Positions 14,101-28,700 of a stretch of 64,000 nt of DNA are shown here, piece after piece; within the stretch, counting starts at the first letter, position 1; each line of letters begins with the position of its first letter. The stretch comes from Monosporascus cannonballus (Eukaryota > Ascomycota > Sordariomycetes > Xylariales), in NCBI GenBank assembly GCA_004154925.1, contig QJNS01000243.1:51658-115657 (forward strand), given 5' to 3'. Under the pieces are notes generated by a model, which was given only the letters and a program-made list of their open reading frames with translations, made no database searches and was not told the DNA's origin. The position numbers and the translations under genes were made by a program.

Positions 14101-16857
14101 TTGTTAAGAAACTTTCCTGTAAAATTGTTTCATAATTTTATTCGCTATATTTTATTAACTTGATATTAAATTGCTTTTTAAAAAACAACTTATATTTATA
14201 AAATTATAATAATATATTAAATAAATTCTTTTAAGTTTTGACCTTATTATTTTAAATTATTTTTAATTACTTTTATTTCATTTTAATTATAATAACAAAA
14301 CGTTATTCCTTTAATATTTAATTCCTTTTTAATTTATTGTTTTAAGTATTAAAATTTTTATTATATTCTTATACTTATATTCATTATAATTATTAATCGA
14401 ATAATAAAATTTTAATTCTATTTTTTCTATTGTTTAATAAAATAAAAAATACATTATATTTAATTAATTCCTTTATTAACTAAATTATCGTATTGATTAT
14501 TTATAACAATCCCAAAATCATATCGTAATTTCTAAATAAAACGATATCGAAATTAATTATTTAATATTATTTTTAAACAAAATCTCAAAATAATTATTTT
14601 TGCGTATAATCTTTCCTTTATTAAAAACAAGTTTTTACCTTCTGATATACATTATTTTATAAAATTCTAATTTATATTTCTATATTAATTTAAATTTATT
14701 CATTATATTTGATATAATATAATTCCTGCTTAAAATTCCATAATTCATTATTACGGTACATTTATATATTTTAATTCATATATTGAACATAGTAAAGTTA
14801 TTAATAGGTTTTATCGTTACGCTTAAAAGTCTTCGTAAAAATTCCATTTAAATCCTTTAAGTTTCGTTATTTTATAGTTTGTTTATAAATAATATTTTTC
14901 TTTTAATATTTATGTACGTTTATTAAATTTTATTTCTACCTTTACGTTTAACGCATTAAATTATTATCTTTATAGTTATTGCCGCCATATTTACCTTTTT
15001 AATCATATTAATTATATTTAATTATGCGATAATTTCGTTCGCTATTAAGTAAATTATTTTCTTATATTTACAACTATATCTTCTTATACGTTATTTTAAT
15101 TATCGTTTTAAAAATCTTTTATAACTTGACTTACTTTTTTAATAAGCTTTCTTTTCGTAGAAACTTATAATCAATAATTAATAAAAATACAAATCTGTAA
15201 TAGCTTTTTAATAATATCTTTATTATATGTTAAATTAAAGTTTTATTAAGCAATTATATTATTAATAATAATTAAAAAGGACCTTTTATAAGTATTATTC
15301 TTTTTTAAATCAACTTTTTATTTTAACTAATTAATAAATGTTTTTTAGTATTATAAATCGAAAATGTCAACATTATTATTTTTTGTTTTTATTATTTCCA
15401 GTACAATTTAAAAAATGAAATCTTTTATAATATATATTTATAATCCAGCCGTAAATATAGTATTTGCTTTTTTGGTAACGTGGATATTTTCGTTAACGAT
15501 AATATAAAATATATATTTCGCCGTATCGATTAAAGGTTTTATAATTAATTCTTTTCTTTAATCCTAATATTTATCTAAATATTTTTATAATATTTCTGAT
15601 TAAGTTCGCGATATTTATTAAGTTACCTTTTCGGCTTCTCATATTCCTTATAAGGTTTTTCGCCACAAAGAATTTAATATATATTTAAGCTAAATTATAT
15701 TAATTGATTAATTACTGGTTTTTTTAATTTTATATAAATTATCCCTTAAATATCAGTTTTTAATTATTTTAATGAAACTTTTTAAATACTGCATATTATA
15801 TTACCTTATATCCTATTTCTTTTATAATTATAACATTATATCTGGTTTTAATATTTTTTATAAATAATTTTTAATTTTATAAATTCTAATTTTATATGGT
15901 AAAAAGTATTATTATATCGAAAGATATTAATATCGACAAAATTTCGGGATTTATTTTTATTTTTTCCTTTCCTATTTTAATACGTTATCCATATTATTAA
16001 TCCTTAATTTTAATTATTATAACGACATAATCCGATAAAGAATTCAGCCGATTAAATTTAAAATATTTTTTATATTGTTTAAACAGATAAAGAATTTAAT
16101 TATCAATATTTCTATCCTTAGTTTACTTTCATATTTAATTAAATTAACGTACTGCCGAAACTAAATATTAATTCTTTTTATCGTAATTATTAAATTTATA
16201 TTTTGCCTTTTAGTTTTTCGTTTATTATTACGAAAACTCTTGTTAATACTTATTCCAATTATTTTTAATTATTATAAACTTGTATTATTTTTAACGTTTC
16301 GTTTTGTAATTAATAATATAACGTATTTCTATGTAATAGATTTAAATTAAATAACCGCATTTTTAGTAAATCGTTTAATTACAAATTTAATTCGTATAAT
16401 AAACGTCATAGATCAAATAAGAAAATACCTAAATTATATTCAGCATTAAATTGAAAATAATTATAACTTGGTTAAAGTTCCGTCGAAAGGTTCTGGATTA
16501 AAAAGCTTAAAAACCTTTCCGGGTATTTTGGTAAAATTTAGCTAAATAACCTGGTTTGTTCGAAAAGGTTTCCCCGTTTCGGAAATTTTTCCTTTTTTCT
16601 TAAGTCTTTTATAAACGGCGTAAACGAATGTCGTAAAATTATTATTATTTTTTTCAAATTAAAAAATATCCTTATTTATAATATCCAGATGTCGGAAAAC
16701 TTTTTTGCGAAAAAGGCGATTTTTTTTCGGATTCCATTTTAATAGTAATATAATCAGGGACCTGGTAAATAGGCTATTCAGGCTGCTTGCTGGTAGATTT
16801 ATTGTTAATCGATATTGCTTAAAGTTTAACGGTGTTGCTAAACAAAAACTTATAAGA

Positions 16858-17281
16858 TATAACGGTTAAGCGGTTTAACTAATTATTAAACCTTAATCGT
16901 ACAGATTTATATTTATAAAAATATTGTAAAAATCTAAATAATAAATATAATAATTATATTATGTTTCATAATTCCAAAAATATTTAAATAACGATATTAT
17001 AATTTTAAACCAATATTATTTAAATTATAAAAACAATAAATGTATATATCTTTTTATAAATCCCGTTAGAGTTTTTAAATTATTTTAAATCCATATCAAT
17101 TAAATACATAAATTCCGTTAAATCTCTTAAATTATTTCGCATCCGATTCGGATAATTGCATAAATCTCGTTAGATTCCTTAGATCACTCCGGATCCATGT
17201 TACGTGGTTCCGACCTACTTGGGTCCTGTTTCGGTCATCGAGTGACCGTTTCCGAGACCCTCCTTTGGTTCGGTCATAATA
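16858..17281 (-). repeat. 5' LTR of M3 (type C)
   Basis: 424 bp, partner of 3786-4261, with two full 52-bp U3 units. The outer U3 edge is almost unmutated and GC-richer (17205-17275) than the internal DNA around it. Confidence 0.85.
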
Positions 17282-17639
17282 GAAAAGTTCTGGTTTAAAA
17301 GGTTTAAAAATGTTTCTTAATTTTTTGGTAATATTTAATTAAATAATTTGGCTAATTCGAAAAAACCTTTTAATTTCGGAATTTTCTTTTCTTAAGTTTC
17401 TTATGAGCGGCGTAAACAAGATCATATAATTATTATTGTTTTTTTAAATTGAAAAATGCGTTATTTTATAATATCTAGACGTTAAAGAATGTTTTCGCGA
17501 AACAGGCGAAGTTTATCTTTTTCTTTCTCGAATTCTATTTTAATGTCCGAGTTATTAAGGATTCGGTAAACGGGCTATTCGGATTACTTGCTAATATACA
17601 TAATTTCGGCGATATTGCTCAAAGTTTAACGGTATTACT
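17282..17639 (-). mobile_element. M2 Gypsy element, gag 5' fragment
   Basis: A short piece of M2 gag and leader caught between the insertions of M3 (left) and M1 (right). It parallels the gag starts at 10.45-10.80, 16.49-16.85 and 57.19-57.57 kb. It ends with the M1 target duplication TTACT (17635-17639). Confidence 0.75.
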
Positions 17640-17993
17640 TGTGACTGCTAGGCGGTTTAACCAACTATTAAACCTTAGTCGTACGGGTTTATAATAGCAG
17701 GAATATCGTAAGACTCTATAACAATAAATACAATAACGTATCACGTCTTGTAATTCGAAGAGTACCTTAAATAATAATATTATATTACAAACTAAAGCTA
17801 TTTAAATTATGGAAATAATAAACATCTTATATCTTATACCTATTTGTAAGCTTATTACCAGTAAATTGGTAATCCGGCTTATTAACTTATTACTAATAAG
17901 TTGGTATTTTATTACGTAACCTGCTTTATCGCGCATTTATAATTAGGTTATTACAAACCGTTTTTAAAAACGGTAACTTATTAAGTCATAATA
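17640..17993 (-). repeat. 3' LTR of M1 (type B)
   Basis: 354 bp beginning TGTGACTGCTAGG on the plus strand and ending CATAATA, with the TG-to-TA change typical of RIP. It is followed by the purine-tract equivalent CGATTTTCTC. Confidence 0.85.
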
Positions 17994-20900
17994 CGATTTT
18001 CTCTTTTTCTAAATTGTGCCCTCAAAATTTCCCTTTTCCTTTCGGTAAATTTTCTATATTTAATATATTTTTCGGTATATCTAAAGGACGTTTTCGCAAG
18101 TCCGATATAACGGCTTACCTTGGCTAATTTAATTAAATACGAAAGTTTTAATATAATACCTTATTTTTTCTATTTTGTCAGGCAACTTAATTACCAAATA
18201 ATAAACGAGATTTTTCGTTATCAGAAATATATTCGTTAAGGTTGTTGGTATAACGGAACAAAAATCCTTGTTTTCATAATTAACCGTTATATCGCAAAGT
18301 TAAAAAAATTAAAAAAGGAAAAGCTAACGGCCGAAAATTCTTTATCCGAAACTGTTGTGCGTTTTTTTCGTATATATTATTAATGCCAGCATTATTAATC
18401 CCAACGGGCGAAATTTATTCTTCGTAATTTTTAAATTTTAAATAATCTTAACGATTTTACGTCATTAAGGTTAAAGTCCGTAATTAAAATATAAGCTTTA
18501 AGTAAGATAGACGTTATTAATTGAAATAAGGTAAACCAAAGATTTTCTTTTTTAGATTTTATAAGCTGGAATACTACTATTTCGGATAATTCCGCCGTTA
18601 TTAATAAAAGTCTTTTAATAGGTGTTAGGCGCCAATAAGGTTTTTAACGAATTTCTAGGTGTTTTCGGAATCCAGGTATTTTTTCCACTTAATCAAAGAC
18701 TAGGTAAATCCGTCTTGTTTTCACATATCGAAAATCCCTTTTACCTTCTATACTTATTCGTCTTTTACCTTTACGTCGTTTTATACCGTATATACCTTAA
18801 TTATATTTGCGATTAACTTCAATAAAAAAATGTTAAAAAATTAAATAAAATTTAGTTTTTAGTAAAAGTTCCAATTAATAATTATTTTCTAAGACTTTTT
18901 GAATAGTTTTATATGGAGCAATATAATTAAAATCGAAGTTTTTATTAAATCTCTTTATTTAAATATATTTGTAATAAAAAAAAGTATTTCCCCTTTTTCG
19001 AAAAATACCTTTTTCAACCTTTTCTCGTTACGATATTTGCTTATTTAATTTCGTACATATTTTAATTTTAATTTTATTTCTTAATACAATTATCGCAATT
19101 ATTTTAATATAAAAATCATTTTAGTATTAATTAAATTGTTATTACATATTTTTATAAGTTTTTGGTATAAACCTAAAATTTACGTTCGTAAATATTATCA
19201 TAATACTTTTAGAATAATTAATATTATTAATTAATTATACAATTATTAATTCTTTAATTTAATTATCTTATTTATAATTAATACAAGATTGCAAATCAAT
19301 TTTAAAATTTGGTTTTTCCGTTTTATTCATCTATTTAGTTAGGGTTTAAATACGTCAAATAACTCATAATTTGAACCGATTTATATTATAAAGCTTTATT
19401 CAGATTTAAATTCAAATATCAATTTTCTATTTAAAATAGTTTTTATTTAATAATTCGTATATATTAAAAATATATCTGGAAAAAACATATATTATTTATT
19501 CGATGCTCCTACTTTCGTAATATTATAAAAAATAAAACTATTTCGTAAATTAATTAACAATTAAGAAATTATTATTATTATGATATGTAGTTATAATTAA
19601 AACTTTTAATATAAAACATTTAATAATAAAGTGAAATATAATTAAATATTATAATTATTTTATAATTAATCATAATTATAATTTTTCATATAATTTCTAT
19701 TATCGTGTTTTTATTTTAACGCATATAATATATTAATATATAATTGTTATTACCGTTAACCGTATTTTAAAACGGAATATATATATTGACGTTATCTTAA
19801 GATTGTATTGATGTTTAGATATCCATATACTTAATACTTATATATTTTTCGTATTAAATCCTTTTAAAATTCTTCTAACACATATATCTTATTTATTTGT
19901 TTAATTTTTAAAAAGACCGGTGTAATATTACTAAATTCTCTAATATATATTAAAAAATATTATTTGAATTATCGTAATTTATTGTAAACATAAATATTTT
20001 TTATAATAATATCGAAAATTGTATAATTAATTTTAAATAGTGTTTTCGAAATTTAATCGTGTATTTAAAATATTTACTTTATTATTTTTTAAATCTATTT
20101 TATAACTAATAACGAAATTAAAATTTGTCAATATTTTTACACAACGAAGTTATCGCCTTATAAATTTTTTTAATCGTAATCAATGGAATAAAATTTTAAT
20201 AAATCGTAGGAGCTTCAACCAAATATAATTTTCTTTTTGAAAAATATCTATATTTTTGAAATACCATAATAATAATCATAAATTCTTTATTTAATATATC
20301 GTCATTAAATTTTGTTTTTTAGCTTATAAAAACATGAAATAAGATATAATTTATCTTAATTATTTCGTTATTCGATTAATATATTTAATACGTAATCCGA
20401 AATATCGGTTTTTAATTTAATAAAACGGTTTAAATTATACATAATTAAATTTAATTCGTTAATAATTCCATTCTTAATATCCTCAAATATTTTCTCTACA
20501 TTTGAATATTTATTTAAACTTTTGTTTTCGTAAAATTTGTTAAAAAATAATTATTTTATTAAAATTTCGAATACATTTTCTATAATAAGTAACGAATTAA
20601 TAAAATAACTTTATTTTTTTTAACCGTTATTAACAGTTATTATTTTATAATTGTAATAGATTTTTAATATTTATCTTAATATATTTTAAAATAATAATAT
20701 ATTTTAAAATAATAATATATTTTATATATTTTATTTTTTATTTTTAAAATTCATTTGATTTTGCATTAATTAATAGCCTCACGTTTTACAAAGGTTTTAA
20801 AGCGTCATAAATATATTTTACGAATATCTTTTCCGTTTTCACAAAAAATGAAAACATCGTTAAAATAATAAATAATAGAAATATCAAAGTATTTTCGTAA

Positions 20901-23900
20901 TATATAATTTATTTTATATTAAAAATTTCTTAATACGTTTATAATTCCTACTAATATCATTAAATATTTAAATAACCCGTATTTCGTTCTAAAGATTATT
21001 TTTATTTATATCTTCTTTAAATTTTAATAAAAATATATTTAATTCCTAACATAAAATATTATAAATTACTTAATTCCGAAAAACGGAGTTTCTACTCCCG
21101 TAATTAAAAATAATAATATTTAGGTTTTAATAATAATATTATTTAATTATTAAAATTTAATTATATATCGTAATTGTTTTTAGGTACGAAAAATATAAAT
21201 TGTTTTATTAATAACTTCGAAAATCGAATATATTTTTTTCGTAACCGAACTTTTTAATTATTTTCTAAAAATATGTGATTCGTTTCCGCTAAAGTTATAA
21301 AGAAGGTAGAATTTCGTCGACAATCTTTTTTTAAAAAATATTTATATCTATATTATTATAAAAATATATAAAATAAATCTTTTAATATTTAAAGTTATTA
21401 TTTTAAATCGTTATTTAATTATTTTAATTCTGTTTTAATAATAATGACAACACGTTGTACTTTGTTTAATATTTAGTCTTTTTATATTTTATTTTTTTAA
21501 ATAATAATATTTTTAGCATATTTTTTATTTCCATTTATTATTATTATTATTAAATATCAAAAGTTTAATTCCTTTTTCATTTATTAATACCAAATAAAAT
21601 GAATGTTATTTAATTGATTTTTTATTAATTAATATTCCGCATTAATTTATTCATAATAATATTATCATTATTTCGAAATTATTAATTAAAATAATATCGA
21701 AATTAATGATTTAATATCGTTTTTAATTAAAAACTTCAAAATAATTAATTTCAAATATAATTGTTTTGTTATCGTAAATAAACTTTTAATTTCAGTATTT
21801 ATCGTTTTATAAAGTTTTAATTGACATTTTTATAACAATCTAAATTTATTAATTATATTCGGTAAAATATATTTCTTATATAAAGCTCCGTGATTTATTA
21901 TTACGGTATATTAATCCGTTCCGATTTATATATTTAAAATAATAAATTTATTAATAGCTTTTATTATCGTATTTAATACTTTTTTTAAAAATTCCTTTTA
22001 ATTCCTCTGGATTCAGTTATTTTGCAGCTTTTTTACAAATAATCTTTTTTAATTTTTATTTAAATTTGTTAAATCTTATATATATTTATATATTTAACGT
22101 ATTAAGTTATTATATTTGTTATTATTATAGGCGTATTATTCTGTTAATTTATATTAGTCGTTTTTAAATTTATTATAATTCTTTCTAATTAAATATAATA
22201 TTACCTTATATTTACGATTATATCTTATTATATATCATCTTAATTATAATTTTAAAAATCTTTCATAAATTATCGTATTTTCTTTAATAAACCTTTTTCT
22301 AAATCCTTATAATAAATATGAAATAAAATTAAAAATCTGTAATAAACCTTTGGTAATATTTTTATTGCACGTTAAATTAATTTTTATTTATTTAATAATT
22401 ATACTATTAAATATAATAAAAGCCTTTTTTAGAAGCATTATTTTCCTTTAAGCCAACTTTTTATTTCGGCTAAACGCTAAATAATTTGTAGGATTATAAA
22501 TCGAAATTATCGATATTATTATTTATTATTTTTATTATTTCCAGTACGGTGTAGAAAATAGAATCCTTTATAATATATACGATAATATATCCGGAAATCT
22601 TGTATTATTTTTTTATAATCGGGATAATTTTATTATCGAAAATATACAAAATATATTTTGCCGTATAATGTAAAGGTCGGAAGGATATTTCTTTTATTTA
22701 ATTCTAATATATTCGTAATTATTTTTATAATATTTGTTATTATATTCGCAAAATTTATCAAATTGGGTTTTTAATTTTTCGTATTTCTTATTGGATTTTT
22801 AGATATAAAAAACTTAATATATATTTAAGCTAAATTATGTTAATAATTTTACCTCCGTTTTTCCAATACTTGTTAAATTATTCCTTAAGTATAAATTTTT
22901 AATTATCCTAATATGGCTTTTCAAATACTTTATATTATGATATTGTATATCTTATATTATTATTATTTTAATATTTAATGTAATTTTCATCGTTTTTATA
23001 AATAACTTTTAATTTATAAGTCCTAGTTTTGTAGCATAAAAAATATTATTATGTAGAAAAACAATAATATTAACTATATGTCAAAATTTAGTATTATCTT
23101 TTCTTTTAAAACCTTTAATACGTTATACACATTATCGATATTTAATTTTAATTATTATAACTATATAATCCAATAAATATTTAACTTAATTTAACTTAAA
23201 AGGCTTTTTTTAAATGTTTTAAAAATTGCCGAAATATTTAATTATTAATATGTATGATTTTTAAGTTAGTTAAAGAATTAATTAAATTAACGTATTGCTA
23301 TAATTAAATATTAATCTTTTTTATCGTAATTTGTAAATTTATATTTCGGCTTTTATTTTTTCGTTTCTTATTTTGAAAACTTTCGTTAATATTTATTCGA
23401 ATTATTTGTAATCGTTATAAATTTATATAATACATAGGTTTTATTTCTTAATTAACATAATAATTTTTTTATAACGAATTTGAACTCAATAGCCGTATTT
23501 CCTATAAATCGTTTAATTACAAACTTAATTTATATAATAAATATAATTAATCGAATAAGAGAATATCCGAAATATATTCGGCATTAAGTCAAGATTAATT
23601 ATAACTTAATCGAAATTCCGACAAAAAATCTTAACTTAAAAAGTTTAAAAAACTTTTTGTGGTTTTTTAACGAAATTTAGCTAAATAACCTGGTTTATTT
23701 AAAGAGGTTTCTCGGTTTTGGAAATTTTTCTTTTTCTTTAATCTTTTTATACGTGGCTTAAAAAACGGCGTAAAATTATTATTATCTTTTCTAAATTAAC
23801 AGATGCGTTTAATTACAATATTTAATTATCGAAAACCTTTTTCGCAAAAAAAGTAAGGCTTTGTTTTTTCAGAATCTATTTTAATATCCGGGTTATTTAG

Positions 23901-23976
23901 GTTCTTTACAAATAAATATAATGTTAATCGATATTATTTAAATATTCATTGTATTATTAACTAAGAATTTATAATA

Positions 23977-24330
23977 TATGATAGTTAAATAGTTTAATTA
24001 ATTATTAAACCTTAAGTATATAGATTTAAATTAATAAAAATAATATAAATCTTTATAATAATAAATATAATATCCTATTATGTTTCGTAATTTTAAAAAT
24101 ATTTTAAATAATGATACTTTATTATAAGCTAAAGTTATTGAAATTATAGAAATAATAAATATTTTATATTTTATTTTTATTGGTTTACTTATTACCAGTA
24201 AATTAATGGTTTGGTTTATTGGCTTATTATTAGTAAATTGGTAATCTATTACGTCATCTGCTTTACCGCGTACTTATGATTGGGTTATGACAGACCGTTT
24301 CTGGAGACCGTGGCTCGTTAGGCCATAATA
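23977..24330 (-). repeat. 5' LTR of M1 (type B)
   Basis: 354 bp, partner of 17640-17993 over its full length. The inner part is strongly AT-shifted, while the U3 edge (24255-24330) is nearly unmutated. Confidence 0.85.
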
Positions 24331-24687
24331 TTACTGAATAAAAGTTTATAACGTATAACGGCTAAAGGTTTAACTAATTATTAACTCTTAGTCGTACGGG
24401 TTTATGTTAATAGGAATATTATAAGAATCTGAATAACAGATATAATATCGTATTACATTTCGTAATACCAAGGGTGCCTTGAGTAACGAATTATTATTAC
24501 AAGGTGGTGTTATCTAGATTATGGAAATAATAAGCGTATTATATTTATTTTTTTCGGCCTTATCGAGCCTGGCTTTATAGGCTTAACAATAGATCCTGTC
24601 GAGCCATCACGTGACTTAACCCACATAGCTTAGTCATTTTTTTTGTTGCGACCATTTCCCTAGGTTGCAGCCTGTTAGGTCATAACA
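24331..24687 (-). repeat. 5' LTR (24354-24687) and leader of M2 (type D)
   Basis: The LTR occupies 24354-24687 (334 bp) and ends GGTCATAACA. It carries only one copy of the 36-bp U3 unit seen twice in Ma, which accounts for most of its shorter length. Bases 24331-24353 are the first part of the M2 leader and continue at 17639 once M1 is removed. The M2 3' LTR is not in the window. Confidence 0.75.
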
Positions 24688-25361
24688 TTTTAAGAAATTA
24701 AGGTAACCGTAATAACCTGCGACGGCTAATATTTAAAGCTTTGCGGCTTTAAGATACATTTTTTAATATATAAATAATCAAATTTCTTTCTGGATCTTAG
24801 TAATTTTTCACGTTTATTTATATTAAACGTGGACCTAGTAAATTCGAAAGTTATTATTAGGCTTAAATTTATTTTTTAAAGCAATTAACCTTTTTTCGAA
24901 ACGTAACTGTTTCTCAGTATACTTAATAATAATTAAGATAAACTTATTAATTTAAAAATATGTTGATTTTAACGAACATCGTTTCCTAAGCGATATATAG
25001 GGATTGCTTTTTATTATATACCTTTAGGGCCTTTTCGAATATCGAATAATTTGAGCCATTTAAAGAATATTTGTTAATTATTTTATTCAGGAAATAAAAA
25101 ATCTTAAGAAAAATCTGTATCGTTAATAAAAGTAATATTTGGGATACGTTAAAATTAATATATGTCCATAACATGCTAACTTTCCTACTAACGTAAAATT
25201 CGAAAATGTTATATTTTTAGCGTTTTTTTTTCTAAATAAATACTTAGGAGCGCGTCCTAAAAAGGATTCGTTAGGGTTTCTTAATTAGGTAACCATAGCT
25301 TCAGAAGTAATACCAAAGGTAAGCGGGCTAAAATAACTAAAAATGTAACAGCTAAGCAATG
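24688..25361. other. 674-bp spacer between opposed element piles, unrecognised
   Basis: AT-rich sequence lying between the minus-strand pile and the plus-strand pile. The 5' LTRs of M2 and of element A face away from each other across it. Interrupted reading frames exist on both strands (for example minus 24986-25174), but no domain is recognisable. It may be older transposon or ancestral genomic DNA. CAATG (25357-25361) directly precedes element A. Confidence 0.5.
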
Positions 25362-25763
25362 TGTTACAACCCGACAAGCTCCGGTCTCAAGAAACGGTCA
25401 AACAGGGAGCACACGGGCCACCTACCGGGTCACGTGATGGTGATCACTGCCAAGCCAGTGATTATTAATGATCAAAGATGATCCCAAATGATCGTGATCA
25501 CCACCAACGGCGTGATTACGAATAATTAAGCCAAAAAGGAGAAGGATATATATGCTTATTAATTCCATAATTTAAATAGCTTCAGTTTACAATACTTACC
25601 AATACCAAGTGTTTGCAATATAATATCGTTACCTAAGGTACTCTTGGTATTACGAGACGTAATACGTTACTATATTTATTGCTCAGATTTTTACGATACT
25701 TTTGCTAATATAAAGCCGTTAACTTAAGGTTTAATAATTAGTTAAACCTTATAGCTCGTTATA
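25362..25763 (+). repeat. 5' LTR of element A
   Basis: 402 bp starting TGTTACAACCC and ending GCTCGTTATA (RIP form of GCTCGTCACA). U3 contains clustered TGATCA/GTGATC motifs (25435-25505). R-U5 has about 30 extra bases near 25590-25620 relative to other LTRs. Confidence 0.75.
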
Positions 25764-28700
25764 TGTTGCAAGCTTTTGTTTAATAATACTTTTAAACTTT
25801 GAACAATATTTAACATTGTTAAAATGTCGACCAACACTTAGAAAACCCCTATTTAGAAGCTTTAGGTTCGAATTCGGAAGTTAGAAAAAAAAGTTCGACA
25901 ACTTAGAGTTACGCCACCTATTTAACCCTTTTTCGCCCGTATAAAATCTAAAAAGCCAGAACTTTACGATAAAAAAGATAACTTTTAAACTTTTTTAATT
26001 TAAATACGAATTTATTTTTATTTTTTAAACCTTAATAACCCAGCAGATATAATCCTAGTAATAAGAATATACCTAATAAAAATACAGCTAATTAATTGAA
26101 ACTTATTATGAAAAATTTTCTGGAAATAGAAAAAATAAATAAAAAGGATTTTATTAATAAGATTTCTTTAATTTATACCAATTTTGAAAATAAAATACGC
26201 GATAATTTCGGCAATACGGATAAAAAATAATCCGTAACCTAATAATTCTTATAATTCCGATTAAAAGGACTTACGTTTAAATATGCCGTAATTTTTAAAG
26301 GTTTTGCGGTTAAAGTCGGATAAGATAATAACAAAATTAACGCCTTTATCGATATATTTTATAAAAAATTAATCGATAATGTAAAAAATAAAATTATTCG
26401 AATCAAATAATTAATTACCCTGGACCGATATATCGTAAAAATAATTAAGATTAATAATCGACAGTTTGAAAAATAATAAAAGAAAAAAAATAATATACTT
26501 TACGTTCGGAATATAATAAGTTTAACTAAGGGAAAAAACGAAATATACTTTTTATTTCTTACGGAACGGCGTTAGGACTTATGGAATTTGGGGTTACTTA
26601 CCGACAAAATTAAAGCCAAATTAAATACTTTAATTACGGCAAATTGGGATATAAGGCTTATAAATATAAAAAACCTAAAAGATTACGGTAAAATAATTAG
26701 ATCCCTATACCGGAAAAATAATCCAAAAATAATTAAAGAAATAATAATAAAGTTATTAACATAATTTAAGCCAAATATATAATAAGTTTACAGTTAAAGG
26801 TTTAATGAGGATTATTACGATAAGAAATTTGACGAAAAATATAAAAAGCCAGGAAGTTAATTTAATAGGTATTACGAATACGGCAAAAAGCGTTATAAGG
26901 ATAATTATACGAATATCAAAGTTAAACAAAAAAAGTTTGTGCCGGAATACCCGATCGATACGGCAAAATATACGCCATATATTATCGATAACGAGAATAT
27001 CCCGATTACGAAAAATGGAAACGATATACTTACGTACGAATTACCGGTATATATTACGAAGGATTCGATTTTCCAAATTATACCGGGCATAATAAAAATA
27101 ATAAGCAATAATATTAATAATTTCGAATCATAATTCCAGGAAATATTTAATAACTAGCCGAAATAAAAAGTTGGCCTGAAAGGAAATAATGCCTGCAAAA
27201 AGACCCTTTTTGTTACTATGGATAATGTATCCATTAAACGAAAAAAGAGTTAATCCAACGTACGGTAAAAAAGCATTATAAGAAAACTATTACGGATATT
27301 TATTTTCAATCAGCTTTTATTACAGATCCCCAAAAAAAAAGTTATTAAAAAAGAAATACGTTAATTTTTAAGAAATCTTTGGAACGATAATTAAAACGAC
27401 GCATAATAAGATATAATCGTAAACATAAAAAATTAATTTATTTAATAAAAAAAATTATAACGGAATTAGTAATAATTAATATAATTCGAAGGAATAATAT
27501 GCCGACAATAACGATAAATTTAGTAGTTAAACGTATTAAACGAAAAAACATAAATAAGGTTTAACAAATTCGAAGGGGAATTAAAAAAAATTACTTATAA
27601 AAAAGCCGTAAAATATCGAAACCTAAAGGAATTAAAGGGAATTCCTAAAAAAGGTTTTAAACTTAACGATAAAAAATATTAACGATTTTATTATTTTGGA
27701 TATACGAATTAAAACGTATTGATATACCGTAATAATAAACTGCAAAGTTTTGGGCGAAAATTACATTATACCAAACGTAATTAATAAATTTAAATTACTA
27801 TGGAAATATAAGTTAAAACTTTACATAACAACGAATATCAAAAATTAAAAATTCGTTTATAATAATAAAAATATTATATGCGAAATTAATTATTTGGAGT
27901 TTTTTGTTAAAGAATAATATTACATAATTAATTTTGATATCGTTTTATTCGGGAATTACGATATAATTTTAAGATTGTTATAAATACGTTAATACGAAAT
28001 TTTAATTAATGGCGAAATTAGCTAAATAAAAATCGTTTTATTCTTTATTAATAAATGTAAAAAAACGAAATTAAAATCTTAATATTTGATTAATAATAAC
28101 GACGAATATAAACATTAGGATACGATAAATACCTTATTACCTAAAGGAATAAGATATAAGAAAAAAATAAGTATTAAAGAAAAATACGACATATCGTTAT
28201 TATTATTAAACCGAAATTAAAATAATTAAATAATGATTTAAAATAAGAATAATAACCTTAAAAATTAAAATGATTTAATTAATATATTATTATAATATCA
28301 TAAATACGAATAGCTTTTTAAAAAGGAATTTGACATAAAACTATTAAGACATAGCGAATAGGATTATGAAATAATTCTTAAAGAAAAATTTTTAACAAAG
28401 TTTTACATTATTTATAATTTTAACGGAAACGAATTACGTATTTTTAAAAAATACGTGAAAGATCGGCTATAAAAAAATGAATTTAACCTTTGAAATTACC
28501 AATAAAATACCTTACGTTTTTTGTACCAAAAAAACGGAAAATTGCAATTTGTAATTAATTATTAATAATTAAAAAATATTAGTATTAAAAATTAAATATT
28601 ATTATCTTTAATTACGGAAATAAAAAACCGATTTTACGGAATTAAATAATTTATAATATTCGCTTTTAAAAATATATATAACTTTATTAAGATTAAAAAA

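Larger units (their letters stand above)
3786..17281 (-). mobile_element. M3 Gypsy chromovirus, contains nested element Ma
   Basis: A complete but RIP-degraded LTR retrotransposon with 3' LTR 3786-4261 and 5' LTR 16858-17281. The flanking 5-mers GACAA (3781-3785) and GAAAA (17282-17286) differ by one base and are taken as the target duplication. Removing Ma leaves about 6.7 kb, normal for a Gypsy element. Going right to left, the internal part shows a gag leader (about 16.5-16.8 kb), pol, and a chromodomain-type C-terminus near 11.70-11.83 kb. Both LTRs carry 52-bp tandem repeats in U3, with one more copy in the left LTR. It is inserted in the gag of M2. No frame is intact. Confidence 0.8.
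17640..24330 (-). mobile_element. M1 Gypsy chromovirus, complete, RIP-degraded
   Basis: LTRs 17640-17993 and 23977-24330 are each 354 bp, and the target duplication TTACT (17635-17639 and 24331-24335) is perfect. The element is inserted in the leader of M2 just downstream of the M2 5' LTR. Right to left the interior runs gag, protease, RT (degenerate YLDD-type site near 20.86 kb), RNase H, integrase and chromodomain (about 18.60-18.80 kb). RIP-type stops occur throughout, so it cannot code for a working polyprotein. The LTR type (B) has short inverted and direct repeats around TTACCAGTAAATTGGTAA. Confidence 0.85.

Noticed and set aside
26905..27108. Minus-strand 67-codon frame opposite element A
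   Set aside because: It is a shadow of the sense gag-pol segment at 26939-27133, which aligns with the other copies.
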